Shown: positions 10,252 through 19,274, numbered from the stretch's first letter. The stretch: 64,000 nt of DNA from Lederbergia citri (GCF_018343625.1 NZ_JAGYPG010000001.1:1188502-1252501); one strand, 5' to 3'. Notes: generated by a model from the letters alone, not told the origin. Made by a program: numbers and translations.

Positions 10252-11358
10252 TTAGTTTTTGGCTCTCTTATAAAACGGAGTCGAAACGACTTTTGCCTTT
10301 AGTCGTTTTCCACGAATCTCAACTGTAAGCTCATTTCCAAGTTCCTTATATTCGGAATTTATAATCGCAAGCCCAATATTTTTTTTCAAAGTGGGAGATT
10401 GAGTCCCCGAAGTAACAAAGCCAATTTCCTTATCACCAGCAAATACCTTATATCCATTTCTTGGAATTCCTCTATCAATCATTTCAATTCCTACAATCAA
10501 TCTAGGGATACCGGCATCTTTTTGTTTTTGTAAAGCGCTTTTTCCGATAAAATCTTCTTCCTTGTTGAGTTTGACAGCAAAGCCTATCCCAGCCTCCAAT
10601 GGAGAGATATGCTCGGATAGTTCCTGCCCATATAAAGCTAAGGTTGCTTCAAAGCGAAGTGTATCTCTAGCACCAAGTCCACACGGCAACAAACCTTCTC
10701 CCGTTCCAACTGAAATGAGGTCCTCCCATATTTTTTCCGCATTAGAAGTACTGCAATATATTTCAAATCCATCTTCTCCTGTATAGCCTGTACGAGAGAT
10801 TAATGTTTTTGAACCATTCACATCAACATTTTCTTTAAATTTAAATAATTTAATTTCTTTTAAATCTGTAGCATTTACTAATTTTTGAAGAATGGCTTCT
10901 GCTTTTGGCCCTTGGATGGCGATTAGCCCATAGTCACTTGAAACATCTTGGATTTCAACATTGCCTTCAGCATTGTCACTTAGCCATTTAACGTCTTTCT
11001 CAGTATTGGCTGCATTTACTACAAGAAGGTAGTCCTCATCGGCTAATTTATAGACAAGTAGATCATCTACTACTCCACCATTTTCATAACACATCGCCGT
11101 ATATTGTGCACTTCCAGATTTGAGTTTTGAAAGATCATTTGTCATCATTTTTTGTAAAAATGCGAGACTGTCCTTGCCTTTTACCACTATTTCCCCCATA
11201 TGAGAAACATCAAAAATACCAGCCTTAGTCCTTACCGCTTCATGTTCTTCTTTAATACTAGAAAATTGAACTGGAAGATCCCACCCACCAAAATCAATTG
11301 TTTTTGCGCCTAACTCCTTATAAAGCGGATACAATGGCGTTCTTTTTAAATTCGTCAT
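10252..11358 (-). CDS. gcvT: Glycine cleavage system aminomethyltransferase (T-protein)
   Basis: T-protein (368 residues). It moves the methylene group from aminomethyl-lipoyl-H-protein to tetrahydrofolate, giving 5,10-methylene-THF and ammonia. The folate-binding fold is recognisable from FDVSHMGEI (about residue 48), the NDLSKL region and [11 protein letters not shown] (about residue 195). AAGGAGG precedes the ATG at 11358. It is the first gene of the operon; the tandem glycine riboswitch lies directly upstream. H-protein (gcvH) is not in this window. Confidence 0.97.
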   Translation of the reverse strand: MTNLKRTPLYPLYKELGAKTIDFGGWDLPVQFSSIKEEHEAVRTKAGIFDVSHMGEIVVKGKDSLAFLQKMMTNDLSKLKSGSAQYTAMCYENGGVVDDLLVYKLADEDYLLVVNAANTEKDVKWLSDNAEGNVEIQDVSSDYGLIAIQGPKAEAILQKLVNATDLKEIKLFKFKENVDVNGSKTLISRTGYTGEDGFEIYCSTSNAEKIWEDLISVGTGEGLLPCGLGARDTLRFEATLALYGQELSEHISPLEAGIGFAVKLNKEEDFIGKSALQKQKDAGIPRLIVGIEMIDRGIPRNGYKVFAGDKEIGFVTSGTQSPTLKKNIGLAIINSEYKELGNELTVEIRGKRLKAKVVSTPFYKRAKN

Positions 11359-11400
11359 TTAAAAACCTCCTTCTCCTTAGCCTAATATGTACGAGAATGC

Positions 11401-11446
11401 AAAAAAGGACAGAAAAATCCCGTTGCAGTAGGATTCTCTGTCCTGG
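11401..11446 (-). terminator. Riboswitch-controlled terminator before gcvT
   Basis: GGACAGA...TCTGTCC hairpin, with an inner AATCC/GGATT pairing, followed by a T-run on the minus strand, between the glycine aptamers and gcvT. It is the expression platform: glycine binding should favour read-through. Confidence 0.85.
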
Positions 11447-11605
11447 CACCTGAGAGTTTCACCTTGCGGCTTACCCCTTTGGTGGTTCTCAATAATTAGA
11501 ACACTCTCCAGAGTTGCGTCAAACAAGGGTTCTTTTGCCTGAGAGATTCACAACTTTGTTGCTTGCTCCTTCGGCGCTGCACATGCAGTCTCTCCCCGTG
11601 TCTTC
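11445..11605 (-). ncRNA. Tandem glycine riboswitch (gcvT motif)
   Basis: Two glycine aptamers read on the minus strand. Both carry the conserved blocks: GGGGAGAGAC then GCCGAAGGAGCAA and CTCTCAGGCAAAAGAACC in the first, and CTGGAGAG then AAAGGGGTAAGCC and AACTCTCAGG in the second. They are separated by a short linker and followed by a terminator. Position and sequence match the classic Bacillus gcvT leader. Confidence 0.96.
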
Positions 11606-11725
11606 ATTCGCCAATATTATGTACATTTACTGGATATACTAAATCTTACATATCACTTAACATCAACAACATCGTATCACCATTTTATATATTCATCAAT
11701 GCTTTTCGTAATGTAGGAGGTAATT

Positions 11726-13420
11726 ATGTCAATACAAGTAGTCTTTCAACAAGACTGGCAAAAAAACTTTTTGCAAAAGATAGATAAAGATGGACCTTGG
11801 GCAAATCGAGAATTATTTAAATTAGCGATACAAGCGGAAAAATTTTTAAATGTACCTTCTTTTGAAGGGTTGGTCGCTCCAAAATTTCTGCCTAATTTTA
11901 CACCTTTGCCACATCAACTTGAAACTGCACGCCAAGTAGTCGAAAACATGAATGGTAAAGCAATATTAGCTGATGAAGTGGGTCTTGGAAAAACAATTGA
12001 GGCCGGCCTGATTATAAAAGAATATATGATTCGTGGACTAGTAAAAAAAGTATTGATCCTTGTTCCTGCTTCCCTTGTCTCTCAATGGGTCTCTGAGCTT
12101 AATTCGAAATTTTATATCCCAGCAGTTGCCCAAAGAAAAAGTTATGTTTGGGATCAATATGATTGCGTTGTCTCATCCATTGATACGGCAAAAAGGAGCC
12201 CCCATAGGGAAATAATAGCCGAACAGAATTATGATCTTATTATTATTGATGAAGCACATAAACTTAAAAATCATAAAACCAAAAACTATGAATTTGTTCA
12301 ATCCTTGAAAAAGAAATTCTGCTTATTATTAACAGCTACCCCTATCCAAAATAAAATTGAAGAAATGTTTTACCTTGTATCTCTTTTAAAGCCCGGCCAT
12401 TTAGGGAGTCAGAGCGGTTTTACGGATAAATATAAGGATAAAAAATTATCGGTACAAGAAGATACGTTTTTAAAAGAACTCGTCAATAAAGTCATGATTA
12501 GAAATAGACGTGGAGACACAGGCATAGAATGGCCTGAACGCCATGTAGAAACAATTCCTATTGAATTTACGAAAGAAGAGCGAGAACTATATAACGCAAT
12601 CGAAATGTTGAGGGATACTGATTTACCTGTACACGGATTTTCTTTATTAACATTAAAACGTGAGGCATGCAGTAGTAGGGAAGCTGTCTATTTTACATTG
12701 AAAAACATGCTTGCAAAATATGAAAATCCCTCTGAATTGTTTATTGAAGCTCTTCAATTCATTCAACAGAAAATGGATGCAGTCGTGAAAAATTCTAAAG
12801 CGAGTAAAGCACTGGAATTAATTAATAAGATTGATGACAAAGTCATTATTTTTACAGAATATCGAGCAACACAAATGTATTTACAATGGTTTCTAGGGCA
12901 AAACGGGATTCGTTCTGTCCCTTTTAGAGGAGGATTTAAAAGAGGAAAAAAAGATTGGATGCGTGAGCTATTTAAAAATCAAGCCCAAGTGTTGATTGCG
13001 ACTGAAGCTGGTGGCGAGGGCATCAACCTGCAATTTTGCTCACATATTATTAATTTTGACTTGCCATGGAACCCAATGCGCCTTGAACAAAGAATTGGAC
13101 GTATTCATAGACTTGGCCAGGAAAATAATGTTCATATATACAATTTTACAATTATGAACACAATCGAAGAGCATATTGTAAAACTACTCTATGAAAAAAT
13201 ACAACTATTCGAGCGTGTAGTTGGAGAATTGGATGAAATATTATCAAGGCTGGAATTCATGAATTTCGATGAGTATTTAAAAGATATTTTTGAGCAATCA
13301 AAATCAGAAGGTGAAATGAAAGTAAAGATGGGAAATTTAACTTCATTGATTCAATTTGCGGACACTATGAGAACGGAGGAAGATGGGAATGCTGCAAATG
13401 GAAATTCATCAATATCTTGA
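11726..13420 (+). CDS. yqhH: SNF2-family DEAD/DEAH helicase-like ATPase YqhH
   Basis: A 564-residue SWI2/SNF2-type ATPase. Motif I is DEVGLGKTIEAG (about residues 86-97), motif II DEAH at about residue 173, motif III LLTATP at about residue 203, and motif VI QRIGRIHRLGQ at about residue 453. The family moves along or remodels double-stranded DNA or protein-DNA complexes; the specific role of YqhH is unknown. A good GGAGG precedes the ATG at 11726. Its end overlaps the start of yqhG, as in B. subtilis. Confidence 0.93.
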   Translation: MSIQVVFQQDWQKNFLQKIDKDGPWANRELFKLAIQAEKFLNVPSFEGLVAPKFLPNFTPLPHQLETARQVVENMNGKAILADEVGLGKTIEAGLIIKEYMIRGLVKKVLILVPASLVSQWVSELNSKFYIPAVAQRKSYVWDQYDCVVSSIDTAKRSPHREIIAEQNYDLIIIDEAHKLKNHKTKNYEFVQSLKKKFCLLLTATPIQNKIEEMFYLVSLLKPGHLGSQSGFTDKYKDKKLSVQEDTFLKELVNKVMIRNRRGDTGIEWPERHVETIPIEFTKEERELYNAIEMLRDTDLPVHGFSLLTLKREACSSREAVYFTLKNMLAKYENPSELFIEALQFIQQKMDAVVKNSKASKALELINKIDDKVIIFTEYRATQMYLQWFLGQNGIRSVPFRGGFKRGKKDWMRELFKNQAQVLIATEAGGEGINLQFCSHIINFDLPWNPMRLEQRIGRIHRLGQENNVHIYNFTIMNTIEEHIVKLLYEKIQLFERVVGELDEILSRLEFMNFDEYLKDIFEQSKSEGEMKVKMGNLTSLIQFADTMRTEEDGNAANGNSSIS

Positions 13421-14201
13421 AACTTTTTTTTGTGAAAATGATTGCTTGATTGAAGAAAAAGGACCCGGACACCTAGTTGTACAATTAACTGTTGATATGG
13501 ATAAAGAATTAATGAACCGGCCTTTTTATTGGACTTATCTGGAGAAGACAGGCGGAACTCCTAATCCAATGAAAATAACCTTAATTACCGATCAAGAAAA
13601 AACTCCAGATCATATAAAAGGAGAAGTCATCCATTTTGGAGTACCAAGACTTCACCAAATATTTCAGGCAACGAAAAAAAATTCTGCCTATATTAGATTG
13701 TACGAGATACCGAACAAGGCGAATAGCAAAAGTCAAATTCCCCTTCATCCCTGGCTTATGCTTAATATCAAAATCTCCTACCAGTGTGACAGAAAAAAAG
13801 ATTTAATAAGATCAATTGGAATAAATTTAATCAATGGCTCTATTTTTGAAGATTTTTACGAAAAGGTAGATACAATACCCTTACAAGCAACCATACCAGA
13901 CTACTGTTTTACCATTTCACCGATTATTAAACCGGTAAGTGGTATTAAACGAATAGAAAATCTATTAATAAATGAAGTGAAAAAAAGTGAACATCCTTGG
14001 GCAAACGAAGCGATAAAAAGGTGGAATGAGGATTTACAATTATTAGATCATTTCTATGAAGACCATACCGAAAAACCTGAAACCTATCATATTGAAAAAG
14101 AAGCATTAAAGGATCAATATGAACCTGTAGTCAATATGGAAATCATAAATGGTGGATTTTATTATTTAGCAACGAATCCATATATGTACGAAAGAGGCTG
14201 A
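13389..14201 (+). CDS. yqhG: YqhG family protein
   Basis: A 270-residue protein equivalent to YqhG in position, length and N-terminal sequence (MLQMEIHQYLE). No catalytic motif is visible; function unknown. Two in-frame ATGs, 13383 and 13389, follow the GGAGGA site at 13375-13380. I chose 13389 for spacing and similarity to YqhG. It overlaps the 3' end of yqhH by about 30 bases, so the two are translationally coupled. Confidence 0.85.
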   Translation: MLQMEIHQYLETFFCENDCLIEEKGPGHLVVQLTVDMDKELMNRPFYWTYLEKTGGTPNPMKITLITDQEKTPDHIKGEVIHFGVPRLHQIFQATKKNSAYIRLYEIPNKANSKSQIPLHPWLMLNIKISYQCDRKKDLIRSIGINLINGSIFEDFYEKVDTIPLQATIPDYCFTISPIIKPVSGIKRIENLLINEVKKSEHPWANEAIKRWNEDLQLLDHFYEDHTEKPETYHIEKEALKDQYEPVVNMEIINGGFYYLATNPYMYERG

Positions 14202-14222
14202 TAAGTCAGCCTCTCCTTTTTA
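14193..14222. terminator. Terminator between yqhG and yqzE
   Basis: GAGGCTGA-TAAG-TCAGCCTC hairpin followed by CCTTTTT. It overlaps the yqhG stop and probably works in both directions. Confidence 0.85.
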
Positions 14223-14385
14223 ATATCATGCTTATTGAAATCGGAAGCAAGCCAAACCAATGCGTTAAAGCTGGTTCCCTTGCACTTCTCCGATCAAGTT
14301 TTAATTTTTTTCTTTCCTCTTTAGGCAGTTCAAAGTGTTTTATGAATGTTTCGGTCAAATACTTCACATAATCATTCGTAGACAT
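14206..14385 (-). CDS. yqzE: YqzE family small protein
   Basis: A 59-residue protein matching YqzE (NDYVKYLTE at the start, HWFGLLP towards the end), a small ComK-regulated protein coded downstream of comG in B. subtilis; function unknown. The ATG at 14385 has GGAAGGAAT upstream; the frame extends further, but without a ribosome-binding site. It is separated from comGG by aroK. Confidence 0.85.
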   Translation of the reverse strand: MSTNDYVKYLTETFIKHFELPKEERKKLKLDRRSAREPALTHWFGLLPISISMILKRRG

Positions 14386-14441
14386 GAATCTATTCCTTCC
14401 CTCTACAAAAACCATTCGATTATTAGAAGTATAGCCAAGTT

Positions 14442-14948
14442 TTATAGATTCATTCGACTAATAATCTTTTCAGCGGCTTCTTCTATAGTTAAATCTGATG
14501 TATCAATAGTGAAAGAAGCACTATCTAAATATAAGGGGAGTCTTTTTTCATACATATCCTTTATTTCTTCAACTGATTTATTCTTTAAAAGAGGCCTTGT
14601 TAGATCATCTTTTAATCTCTCCAAAAATACTTCAGGTTTGCATTCCAGAAAGACTACTCTTCCACTTTCCTTAAGGAATTTCCGGTTTTTTTCTTTTAAT
14701 ATAATCCCTCCACCAGTCGTAATGATTGATGGCGTATCGGTTAGATTAAGTAAAATTTCAGTTTCCTTCTCTCGAAAACGTTCTTCACCAAATTGTTCAA
14801 AATAGTTCTTAATCGGGACTCCTGAATATTCCTCAAACCGTTCATCAGTATCAATTACTGGAAGCCCGCTTTTTTCTCCTAAGACCTTGCCAATAGACGT
14901 TTTCCCAGCCCCCATAAAGCCAATTAAGTAGATTGATTTTTTTGTCAT
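14442..14948 (-). CDS. aroK: Shikimate kinase
   Basis: A 168-residue shikimate kinase, which phosphorylates shikimate at O3 in the aromatic amino acid pathway. It has Walker A GFMGAGKTSIGK (near residue 10), the shikimate-binding DTDERFEEY (about residue 34), FREKE and a GGG motif (about residue 80), and the lid region RPLLK. The AGAGGTGG ribosome-binding site abuts an ATG at 14954 and is better spaced for the ATG at 14948. It lies between comGG and yqzE. Confidence 0.92.
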   Translation of the reverse strand: MTKKSIYLIGFMGAGKTSIGKVLGEKSGLPVIDTDERFEEYSGVPIKNYFEQFGEERFREKETEILLNLTDTPSIITTGGGIILKEKNRKFLKESGRVVFLECKPEVFLERLKDDLTRPLLKNKSVEEIKDMYEKRLPLYLDSASFTIDTSDLTIEEAAEKIISRMNL

Positions 14949-15019
14949 TTTCATCCACCTCTTTATATTCTTCTTTCATTATATAATAGGTGGGCCGTCA
15001 ATCCATATTAATTTCATTC

Positions 15020-15187
15020 TCACGATCCATAAAGCAAATCCAATATTTGCTTTTCGTAATAATTCTTCATTTCTACCACATAGCCTAATTCAGAAATATA
15101 TATTTGTGTTGCTTCATATATAACAAATAGAGAAAGGACTGCCACAATCAATACAACTGGGAACGCTGCTCCATCTTCATTTCTAAT
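15020..15187 (-). CDS. comGG: ComGG minor pseudopilin, short and with an apparent ATT start
   Basis: A 55-codon frame with the prepilin-like N-terminus RNEDGAAFPVV followed by a hydrophobic helix. It overlaps the end of comGF by 40 bases, the position of ComGG, a minor pseudopilin of the transformation pilus. The frame has no ATG, GTG or TTG between its upstream TAA and the RNEDG motif. An ATT at 15187 is about ten bases after AAAGGAG and is the best start. B. subtilis ComGG has about 124 residues, so this copy lacks roughly the C-terminal half; no continuation is seen in the other frames. It may be non-functional. Confidence 0.65.
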   Translation of the reverse strand: MRNEDGAAFPVVLIVAVLSLFVIYEATQIYISELGYVVEMKNYYEKQILDLLYGS

Positions 15188-15642
15188 ACTTCTTCCTCTC
15201 CTTTATCTAGCGGAATGACGAAAAGCGCTTCTTCTTTAACACCATTTGCAAAAGCAACATTTAATTTTAACATTTGACCGTGTTGTGAAAATAATACTGA
15301 AGGTACATGTTGCAGGACAACTTCATGCCCTTTATCATTGACTGTTCTTCTAATGCTGTGGCCATATGTTTCGTAAAAGACCCCTCCTACTTTTTTATCG
15401 ATGATAATGCGATTACTGGAAACAAGCACCATATTTGCATCCTCTAATTCATTTCTCAACTGAATCAAGAAAAGATTCCATTCGTAATCTTCATCTACTT
15501 TTATTGTTCTATCAATTGCAGCGAATGAATGAAATATTAACGGCATTAAAGACATGATGAGAGATAAGATGAGCATAGAAAAAATAGAATCAAGCAGGGT
15601 AAATCCGTTTTGATCATTCATAACATTTTTGATGTTCATCAT
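15148..15642 (-). CDS. comGF: ComGF minor competence pseudopilin
   Basis: A 164-residue minor pseudopilin. The type IV prepilin motif (NGFTLLDSIF, about residues 12-21) is followed by a hydrophobic helix. The protein is processed by ComC and takes part in the competence pseudopilus with ComGC. It overlaps comGE by 29 bases and comGG by 40. There are several ATGs near the start and no strong ribosome-binding site, so the start is uncertain and translation is probably coupled. Confidence 0.85.
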   Translation of the reverse strand: MMNIKNVMNDQNGFTLLDSIFSMLILSLIMSLMPLIFHSFAAIDRTIKVDEDYEWNLFLIQLRNELEDANMVLVSSNRIIIDKKVGGVFYETYGHSIRRTVNDKGHEVVLQHVPSVLFSQHGQMLKLNVAFANGVKEEALFVIPLDKGEEEVLEMKMEQRSQLY

Positions 15643-15922
15643 ATTTCACGCAAGCTTTCCAAAAATCATCACCATTTCTTTCAATTGTTAGTTCGTATTC
15701 AACGTTTCGAATGACTCTAATTTCCTTCGATGAATTCTCAATCGGAAAATGCTGCTCGATATGTTCGTATAATAGTCTATTTGCAATCATCTCCCTTTTT
15801 CCATCGTATAAATGAAAAAGCATCTTAAAAAGCAAAGGAAATAAGAATGCACAAATGAATATGGCTACGGCAAATGACAAAAGTCCTTCCACAACCGTAA
15901 AACCATCCTCATTCCTCCTCAA
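15614..15922 (-). CDS. comGE: ComGE minor competence pseudopilin
   Basis: A 102-residue minor pseudopilin with the class III signal NEDGFTVVEGLL and a hydrophobic helix. The start is TTG at 15922, seven bases after a strong GGGGGAGG inside the end of comGD (14-bp overlap). It is part of the comG operon, needed for DNA uptake during transformation. Confidence 0.85.
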   Translation of the reverse strand: MRRNEDGFTVVEGLLSFAVAIFICAFLFPLLFKMLFHLYDGKREMIANRLLYEHIEQHFPIENSSKEIRVIRNVEYELTIERNGDDFWKACVKYDEHQKCYE

Positions 15923-16364
15923 TCAAAAACCTCCCCCTTCCGATATAAAATGTTATCTTTACTTTTTTCCCTTTCACATTCAATATCATCGTCCCAAAAT
16001 TTGATACGTTTCCATCTGGTGTAATAGTAAAGCTCGAAAGGTTCGTTTCTCTGTCTATATTAATGGCAGCAGGTAATTTTCTCTGAATGATCATCTTATT
16101 CGAATCTTTAGAAGCAGCCTCATACTGCTGGGTAATTCGAGTAAACCTAAAATTGATTGTTTCTTGTCGATTTAAGGCGTAAGCATGGGCATAGTATAGA
16201 TCGGACTGCAATTGATTAAGAAACATATTTTTTTGCATCAACGCCCAAAAAGATGTTAAGGTGAAAAAGCTAAATGAAAGAATGATTGTCATGACTGTAA
16301 TGACAATCATTACCTCCAGCAGAGTAAACCCATCTTCTCTCTTAATGAACGTTTCCATTTTCAT
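15909..16364 (-). CDS. comGD: ComGD minor competence pseudopilin
   Basis: A 151-residue minor pseudopilin. The prepilin signal EDGFTLLEVMIV (about residues 10-21) has the conserved Glu at +5 after the processing site. The start overlaps the comGC 3' end by 23 bases. Because the 22-kb element separates it from the comGA-side promoter, comGD-comGG should not receive normal comG transcription while the element is in place. Confidence 0.9.
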   Translation of the reverse strand: MKMETFIKREDGFTLLEVMIVITVMTIILSFSFFTLTSFWALMQKNMFLNQLQSDLYYAHAYALNRQETINFRFTRITQQYEAASKDSNKMIIQRKLPAAINIDRETNLSSFTITPDGNVSNFGTMILNVKGKKVKITFYIGRGRFLIEEE

Positions 16365-16500
16365 CTATCGAAAGAACTTTCCCGTTCGGACATTTAAATT
16401 CAAATCCTTCATTTACGTAATCACCTTCTAATGCACCAAGTGTTGCGGGGTATTTTTTATTTTCCATATAATAGGCTTGAACTTGTCCTTGCACCATTTG
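16342..16500 (-). pseudogene. comGC: comGC, 3' part (element-interrupted)
   Basis: This codes the last 51-52 residues of ComGC, beginning QMVQGQVQAYYMENKKYP and ending GNVH, including the second conserved Cys (FKCPNG). It has no start of its own. The 5' part is at 39102-38945. Joining them at the shared core CAAAT gives an intact 103-residue ComGC with normal reading phase (GCDALEQ|MVQGQVQAY). It is therefore a reversibly interrupted gene rather than a decayed one. Confidence 0.95.
16496..16500. other. Attachment core at the recombinase end of the element
   Basis: ATTTG on the plus strand (CAAAT in the comGC sense), identical to the core at 38945-38949 and in the same codon phase. The inner flank (16501-16522) carries AGTTC and ACAAC, which complete the attP dyad with GAACT and GTTGT at the other end. 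Confidence 0.85.
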
Positions 16501-16544
16501 TCTCGTAGTTCTGAAAAACAACCATTAAATATTGAAAATTGCAT

Positions 16545-18275
16545 TCAATATTTAAAATGCAATTTCAGGTCATCATTAATATGAAAAATAGCAAATGCCC
16601 CACCGACTTGGGCAGGAATTTTAACGCCCAGTTTATAAATACTTTTTTGAAGATTGTGAAGTTCATTATAAAATCCATTTACTGAAGGTGAAGATAAAAT
16701 TACCGTGAATTCTTTATTGGGATGCACAATGATTTTTTTAATAAGTTTTATTATTTCATTCAGTGGAAACCTTTCCCTTTTTGAAAACTTAATAACCTCA
16801 TCGTATTTTTTACGTAAATCTCTTTCAAATCTAGTTAGCATATTTTTATCATATTTATTACGTTGCTGGCTAAGATTTAATAATTCATTTTCTAATGTCT
16901 CTACTTTTTCATTTAGCAGTTTTACAATACTTTTAGCTTCCGTACCAATTGACATGATCTGCTCAAAAATTTTATTTTTTTCCTCAATGATTTCAGCAAT
17001 CTTTTTGTCAATGGATTCATGAACTTCTCTGATTACCTCCTCTACAATTTTTATTCTATTTAGAATGATATTAAAAACTTCTTCTTCTCTTGCGAATTTT
17101 TTTGATAAAGTCCGTATCGTTTCACCATCAATCGAAGCAATATTTCTCGTTAATACACCTTCTGATATTCCCCTTTGGTTACAATCACCATGTTTTCTTC
17201 TACTCTCGCACATGTAAAGATAATGTATTTCATTCTCATCATTTACTTTTTTAATTTTTGAATGTCTAACAAAATGAGTACCGCATGTTCCACACTCAAT
17301 TTTTCTGAAATAAATATCGTCCCTATATTTTTTTACTCCCTTTATTTGCCCATCATGCGAAATGGTGTTTTCTTTAATTATTTTCTGAGTCAAATCATAA
17401 GTTTTTTTGTCGATAATTGGTGGAACTGCATTTTCAATTAATACCCAATCTTCCTTATCTCTCTCGGTTCTTTTTGAACTTGTAATCTGTTTTCTTGTAG
17501 TTCGTTGCACATACACATCGCCGTAATACTTAGTATCTCTTAATATCCTCAATACTTTATCAGATGACCATTTTTTATTTTCCTTTGTGGGAACTCCAAA
17601 ACTATTTAAATATTTGGCTATTCTTGTTGTACCAATCCTTTTACTTGGGTCATCTTCCCTTGTATACATATAGAATATCTTTTTTACAATTTCGGCTTCA
17701 TCTTCATTGATAGTATAGTTCCCGTATTCATCTCTATCTCCATAACCTAAGGATAGTCTTGTCATATGATATATTCCTTGTTCTGCCCTAACCCTTTTTC
17801 CCCAGCTAACCTTTTGGGATAAACTTCGACTTTCCTGTTCTGCCATATTAAACAAAAGATCAAGTGTGAACTCCCAATTAGGTTCCCCCGTCATAAGTCC
17901 ACTTGACTCAAACAAGATAGAAACGTTCTTTTCTTGCAACTGCTTAGCTAATTCCATACCATCTGTAGAATTTCTACTAAAACGAGTATGGTCTTTAACT
18001 ATAATAAGATTAAATAAGGGTTCACGAGTTGAAGCCTTAAAGAACGATCTGCCATCCCCCATATCCTTATAATCAATCCCTGCATCATGAATCATAAACA
18101 AAAATTCCTCACGCCTTGCACTTGTAGCGGAAAGTCCTTTATCTGCATACAATTTGACCAAGTCGTATCCTTTTTTTATACAGTAATCTGTGTAATATTC
18201 ATTTTGCGATTTAAAGGACAAAGCTTGCTCATCTTTTTTCGTTGATACCCTAGTATAAACTGCAACCTTTTTCAA
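16545..18275 (-). CDS. Large serine recombinase (integrase/excisionase of the comGC element)
   Basis: A 576-residue large serine recombinase. The N-terminal resolvase domain contains the catalytic Ser11 in YTRVS and the supporting DHTRFSRN motif near residue 110. The recombinase domain follows, then a zinc ribbon (CGTCGTHF, about residue 335, with CESRRKHGDC further on), a long coiled coil (about residues 400-500) and a C-terminal tail. These are the parts needed for site-specific integration and, with a directionality factor, excision. It ends 45 bp from the attachment core and is transcribed towards it, the usual place for an integrase. It is intact. A candidate directionality factor is not evident among its neighbours. 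Confidence 0.93.
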   Translation of the reverse strand: MKKVAVYTRVSTKKDEQALSFKSQNEYYTDYCIKKGYDLVKLYADKGLSATSARREEFLFMIHDAGIDYKDMGDGRSFFKASTREPLFNLIIVKDHTRFSRNSTDGMELAKQLQEKNVSILFESSGLMTGEPNWEFTLDLLFNMAEQESRSLSQKVSWGKRVRAEQGIYHMTRLSLGYGDRDEYGNYTINEDEAEIVKKIFYMYTREDDPSKRIGTTRIAKYLNSFGVPTKENKKWSSDKVLRILRDTKYYGDVYVQRTTRKQITSSKRTERDKEDWVLIENAVPPIIDKKTYDLTQKIIKENTISHDGQIKGVKKYRDDIYFRKIECGTCGTHFVRHSKIKKVNDENEIHYLYMCESRRKHGDCNQRGISEGVLTRNIASIDGETIRTLSKKFAREEEVFNIILNRIKIVEEVIREVHESIDKKIAEIIEEKNKIFEQIMSIGTEAKSIVKLLNEKVETLENELLNLSQQRNKYDKNMLTRFERDLRKKYDEVIKFSKRERFPLNEIIKLIKKIIVHPNKEFTVILSSPSVNGFYNELHNLQKSIYKLGVKIPAQVGGAFAIFHINDDLKLHFKY

Positions 18276-18427
18276 CTTGCCCCTCCTTTATGTATTTAGT
18301 GTATTTTAATTACAATTTTAACATATTATTGGGACTTTTTGGTTTTAAATTACGTGTTATTGAAAAATTCGCATATCAAACAAATGTTCTCATATAATAA
18401 TAATAAAAGTTATTTGGAGTGATTACC

Positions 18428-18661
18428 TTGGATATAAAAGATAGAGGCATGAAAAAATGGAATGGCTTCATGATGCCTGAACATATTGGAGAACTACATG
18501 ATATGTGGGATGAATACCAAAAGGACCTATCCACAGCACCCTTCTCTGATAGTAGGGAACCCATTGTTCACCAAGGACACGAATACGATTATAGCTTTGG
18601 ACGAAGAGGATTCCACACTTTGATTTATGAGAAATTTCCGCCGGGCAATTTTTTCATATAA
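18428..18661 (+). CDS. YolD-like small protein
   Basis: A 77-residue protein with the YolD-family opening (DRGMKKWNGFMMPEHI) and charged C-terminal half. YolD-like genes usually sit beside a UvrX/DinB-type Y-family polymerase on mobile elements; no polymerase is seen here, so it appears orphaned. TTG at 18428 is eight bases after TTGGAG; the in-frame GTG at 18419 overlaps that site. Confidence 0.7.
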   Translation: MDIKDRGMKKWNGFMMPEHIGELHDMWDEYQKDLSTAPFSDSREPIVHQGHEYDYSFGRRGFHTLIYEKFPPGNFFI

Positions 18662-18791
18662 ACGGAGGGGTAGTTTTAACGATTAATAATAGGGTGTTAT
18701 ATTATTGAAGATAGCAAGCGTCTGTGATATTTCTTTGGAAGAGGAAGCAGTTGAAAGCCGGTTAACATTCTCTCATCAGTAGGCTTGGTTG

Positions 18792-18832
18792 CCTTGTGGT
18801 TTAGATAGAATTAAAGATACTAAACCACAAGG
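18792..18832. repeat. Perfect 13-bp inverted repeat
   Basis: CCTTGTGGTTTAG (18792-18804) and CTAAACCACAAGG (18820-18832) with a 15-base loop. It lies between two convergent genes. There is no U-run, so it may be an unusual terminator, an operator or an mRNA-stabilising hairpin. Confidence 0.7.
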
Positions 18833-18881
18833 ACTGTTATTTAAATTGTGTGAGATCACTTAGATTAGAATTTATTATTTG

Positions 18882-19076
18882 TTAAAATATACGTCTTCTT
18901 AGTCGGAATGAAAAGACAAAGGCGATTGCAAAAAATGGGATGAATACTCTGTTAAATGGAGATATTAAAAAAATTCCGCCAGTTGATGGATCTCCGTCTA
19001 TTATACCTCTATGAACTCTACCATGATGATCTCTGACTTCAACGTGCTCACCTCGATATCTCATTAATGGATGCAT
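18882..19076 (-). CDS. Small basic protein with hydrophobic C-terminus, probably spore-associated
   Basis: A 64-residue protein starting MHPLMRYRGEHVEV, with a C-terminal hydrophobic stretch (FIPFFAIAFVFSF) and an Arg-rich tail. Short proteins with this RYRG-H-V-V-D-HHGR-HHGIIDG-type pattern occur near spore genes in Bacillus; I place it with sporulation genes by context only. The ATG at 19076 is seven bases after AAGGGAG, and two YjcZ-family genes lie just upstream. Function unknown. Confidence 0.6.
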   Translation of the reverse strand: MHPLMRYRGEHVEVRDHHGRVHRGIIDGDPSTGGIFLISPFNRVFIPFFAIAFVFSFRLRRRIF

Positions 19077-19145
19077 ATTATCGCTCCCTTCCAATCCGAA
19101 ATAAATGGAAGGGCAGAATATTATCTGCCCCCTTGTGGATGCACA

Positions 19146-19274
19146 TTAGTAACTCACGAAAGAAGTTCCTACGATAATCAATAAAATGAACAAGACAACA
19201 ATTAATACAAATGACATGCCTCCACCTGAGTATCCGGAGCCATAGCCGCCATAACCACTATACCCATAAGACAT
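19146..19274 (-). CDS. YjcZ-family small sporulation-type protein
   Basis: A 42-residue protein. A Gly/Tyr-rich head (SYGYSGYGGYGSGYSGGG) is followed by the family membrane segment SFVLIVVLFILLIIVGTSF. Members are made during sporulation and associate with spores in several Bacillus species. AGGAGGT precedes the ATG at 19274. A second, shorter member follows upstream at 19354. The gene is easily missed because of its size. Confidence 0.88.
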   Translation of the reverse strand: MSYGYSGYGGYGSGYSGGGMSFVLIVVLFILLIIVGTSFVSY

